DNA of 64,000 nt from Deltaproteobacteria bacterium. GTDB taxonomy: Bacteria; Desulfobacterota; Desulfuromonadia; Geobacterales; JAJYBI01. The translations under genes were made by a program, and so were the position numbers. The stretch spans positions 1 to 64,000 of the forward strand of contig JAJYBI010000013.1 in assembly GCA_021779095.1 (NCBI GenBank), written 5' to 3'. Numbering within the stretch: position 1 is the first letter of the stretch; the number at the start of each line of letters is the position of its first letter. Positions 61,674 through 64,000 of this stretch are shown one piece after another. The notes under the pieces are model-generated. The model saw nothing but the letters and a program-made list of their open reading frames with translations. It was not told where the DNA came from and did not search any database.

Positions 61674-61976
61674 TTATCCGGCACTCCGCTCCCGGCGCGG
61701 AAGCCGTCCGTCATCGCCGTACCGGACCTTCATGACGATAAGCAGGGCGTAACAGGCAATGGAAAAGGCGTTGGCAAGGATGAGCGGCAGGTCGTTCAGC
61801 ACGATGCCGTACACGAGCCAGAGCACCATCCCGATCGTAAGCAGCACCGGCTGCCAGATGGAAATATCCCGGGCATGACCGGTCCGCCAGGTCCTCACCA
61901 CCTGGGGAACGGCCGCAAGGCTCGTGAGGGCCCCCGCCACCAGGCCGATACCGGTAACAAGATCGCTCATCGTCAC
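61674..61976 (-). CDS. SemiSWEET-family (PQ-loop) transporter
   Basis: 100 aa, three TM; LTSLAAVPQVVRTWRTGHARDISIWQPVLLTIGMVLWLVYGI. Confidence 0.85.
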   Translation of the reverse strand: MTMSDLVTGIGLVAGALTSLAAVPQVVRTWRTGHARDISIWQPVLLTIGMVLWLVYGIVLNDLPLILANAFSIACYALLIVMKVRYGDDGRLPRRERSAG

Positions 61977-62710
61977 TTTTTCCCCGTGAAGTCAGAGGCG
62001 GCCCAGTCGATCTGGGACATCATTCCCCGAAGGACCGCCACCTCCCGCGCATCGAGCCCGGCACGGGCGAAGACCCGCCGCAGCGTGCGCATGAGGTGAG
62101 CAGGGTTTTCTGGGTTCAGGAAACCGATCCGCAGAAGCGTCCGTTCCATATGCTCATAGAGCGGCTCCAGCTCCCGGGAACCGGCCAGGTCGCGGGACGC
62201 GGCCTGCCACTCCTCCTCCGCAGGTTGCGCGCCGAACAGCTCGTAACAGAATATAAGCACCGACTGCGCCAGATTCAAGGAGCCGTAGTCGGGACTGGTG
62301 GCGATCGTCGCGTGCCAGGTGCAAAGCGACACCTCGTCGGTAGTAAGGCCGCTGTCCTCGCGGCCGAACACGATTGCGGCACGGTCGCCGCCATCACCGG
62401 CCACGATCTTCCGGGCGACCTGTGCAGGGGAATAGATCTCCCGCCGGTATTTGCCGTGACGTCGGGTGGTGGCAACCGACACGGACCTGTCGGCGAGCGC
62501 ATCCGCCAGTGTCGGGAAGATTCGGGCAGATTCCAGCAGGTCACGCGCCGAAACGGCGAACTTGAACGCCTCGGGGTGATCGACGGGGCACGGGTTGACG
62601 AGGCGGAGCTCCGTGATCCCCATGTTCTTCATGGCGCGGCAGACCATCCCCACATTGCCGGGACTCTGGGGTTCCACGAGGACGACGGAAACCCGGTTGT
62701 TCAGTTCCAT
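61973..62710 (-). CDS. TrmJ-like SPOUT tRNA/rRNA methyltransferase
   Basis: VSVVLVEPQSPGNVGMVCRAMKNMGITELRLVNP; AAIVFGREDSGLTTDEVSLCTWHATIATSPDYGSLNLAQSV. Confidence 0.93.
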   Translation of the reverse strand: MELNNRVSVVLVEPQSPGNVGMVCRAMKNMGITELRLVNPCPVDHPEAFKFAVSARDLLESARIFPTLADALADRSVSVATTRRHGKYRREIYSPAQVARKIVAGDGGDRAAIVFGREDSGLTTDEVSLCTWHATIATSPDYGSLNLAQSVLIFCYELFGAQPAEEEWQAASRDLAGSRELEPLYEHMERTLLRIGFLNPENPAHLMRTLRRVFARAGLDAREVAVLRGMMSQIDWAASDFTGKK

Positions 62711-62747
62711 TGTGTATGCTCCACGGTTTCGAGTGTCAGCCGGCAGC

Positions 62748-63395
62748 TTATCGATCCCTGGCGTTCCGTTTCATCCTGCCGAGGCGTTCCCTGGCCGCCC
62801 CCCGCCGCCGCCGTGCAATGACGAAATGCATCACCCACGCAAGCGCCATCAGCGAGAGAAGCAGTACGACAAACAGGTTTTCGTAGCGGTTCAGGTCTTC
62901 GACGAAGAATGCGGCACTCTTGCCGAACAGATAACCCGCCGACGAAAACAGACCCGCCCAGAGAAGTGCGCTCAGCAGATTGAGCCAGCAGAACCGCAGT
63001 GCGGGAAAGCTGCTCATGCCGAGGACAAGGGGGAGCAGGATTCGGAACCCGTAGGTATAGCGGGAGATGAAGGCAACAAAGGTACCGTACCGTTCGATAA
63101 GGCGCAAGGCCTTTCTGAATTTCCGGGAAAAGGCGGTGAACAGCTTCAGGAACAGGACTCCCTGCCACCGGCCGAGATAGAAATAGAACTGGTCGCCGCA
63201 GAATCCCCCGAGAAGAGCCACCAGTATGACCCCGGCGAGATGCAGGTGCCCGCGGGAAGCCCAGAAGCCGGCAAGGATGAGTCCCGCTTCCCCCTCCATG
63301 AAGGTCCAGAGGAACAGTATCCCGTAGCCGTACTGCTGGAGATATGCAAAAACCTGCTCCTGCACGGCTTCTCCTGTGGTGATACCCGACAACAC
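62748..63395 (-). CDS. DedA-family membrane protein
   Basis: FLWTFMEGEAGLILAGFWASRGHLHLAGVILVALLGGFCGDQFYFYLGRWQG; FISRYTYGFRILLPLVLGMSSFP. Confidence 0.92.
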   Translation of the reverse strand: MLSGITTGEAVQEQVFAYLQQYGYGILFLWTFMEGEAGLILAGFWASRGHLHLAGVILVALLGGFCGDQFYFYLGRWQGVLFLKLFTAFSRKFRKALRLIERYGTFVAFISRYTYGFRILLPLVLGMSSFPALRFCWLNLLSALLWAGLFSSAGYLFGKSAAFFVEDLNRYENLFVVLLLSLMALAWVMHFVIARRRRGAARERLGRMKRNARDR

Positions 63396-63517
63396 CCCGC
63401 CGGTCCTGCAGAGGGATGATTGTCCAACGTTTCAACCCTCAACGCAACCGGCCTGTATTCGCTCAGAATGCAGGCCGGTTACAGACGACTAACCCGGAAG
63501 AACGGCGGCACCCCCTG

Positions 63518-64000
63518 TCACCGTAGGAGGCGGTAAAGATAGATGAACGAACCGCCCGCGGACAGGCCGGACAGGATGCCGGCAAAATCACTGACGGCGC
63601 GAGAGAATCCGACCCTCATCCGGAACGCCTCGGCAGTCGTCGGGACGCCGACGTTGGTGAGAAACACCTGCCAGTCGGAGTCCCATCCGTACACCTGCAG
63701 GTAGAGGTCCGCCCCCTTCCAGAGGAAGATGAACAGAAAGACGATGCCGAAGGCGATGAAACCGTTGGCCATGGCCGATCCCTTGATCTGCAGATAGATC
63801 TTCCTGATCAGCTCAATGTTGACGATGCAGAGGAACACCCAGGTGCTGTTTTCGATCATCTTGATATGGCGCAGGATAACGTAGGTGGGGGTCGGGTTGA
63901 TCAGGACGAACACGACGGAACCGGCGATGATGCCGAGGATGGAGAAATAGACGACCGGCTTGCTGCCACCCACCTCCATGGTACGGCTGAAGACGTAATA
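63518..64000 (-). CDS. Hypothetical multi-pass membrane protein, frame open at the right edge
   Basis: Hydrophobic segments PVVYFSILGIIAGSVVFVLIN and GFIAFGIVFLFIFLWKGADLYLQVYGW. Codons upstream of the internal ATG (YYVFSRT) stay open to 64000. Confidence 0.55.
   Translation of the reverse strand, partial: YYVFSRTMEVGGSKPVVYFSILGIIAGSVVFVLINPTPTYVILRHIKMIENSTWVFLCIVNIELIRKIYLQIKGSAMANGFIAFGIVFLFIFLWKGADLYLQVYGWDSDWQVFLTNVGVPTTAEAFRMRVGFSRAVSDFAGILSGLSAGGSFIYLYRLLR

Overview
GC-rich bacterial chromosome segment. Gene content and synteny look like a Geobacter/Desulfuromonadales-type deltaproteobacterium; this is inferred from protein families, with no database search run. From left to right: (i) about 1-20.6 kb, a long minus-strand exopolysaccharide (EPS) locus of the type seen near XrtA/PEP-CTERM systems. 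It has a Wza-like exporter, Wzz/GumC-like chain-length protein, ExeA-like ATPase, BY-kinase-like protein with a degenerate P-loop, sugar transferase with a GGDEF-like N-terminus, a WbpA/B/D/E-like sugar-nucleotide set, B12/radical SAM protein, two FemAB-like proteins, PaaK/CapK-like ligase, GNAT, DUF362, three polysaccharide deacetylases and a glycosyltransferase. (ii) 20.6-26.3 kb, a regulatory region with an atypical LuxR regulator, two small Cys-rich ORFs, and a NarL-type regulator paired with a soluble multi-PAS histidine kinase. (iii) 26.5-33.1 kb, a TonB-like protein, TPR protein, and transglutaminase/DUF58/MoxR operon. (iv) 33.3-43 kb, housekeeping genes: thrC, a YrfG-like HAD, hom, nusB, the rib operon, nrdR, dCMP deaminase, an RF-like GGQ protein and an HD protein. 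(v) 43.4-49.8 kb, a TetR-controlled RND/MFP/TolC efflux operon. (vi) tRNA-Leu(CAG), a pirin, an amidohydrolase, rpiB, an ADP-heptose pathway, GT2, mreB, TPM/LemA, SemiSWEET, TrmJ-like and DedA. The best candidates for follow-up are the EPS modification module, the degenerate BY-kinase, the GGDEF-like/sugar transferase fusion, the small Cys-rich ORF pair, the predicted leaderless TetR promoter/operator, and several non-coding palindromic repeat elements.
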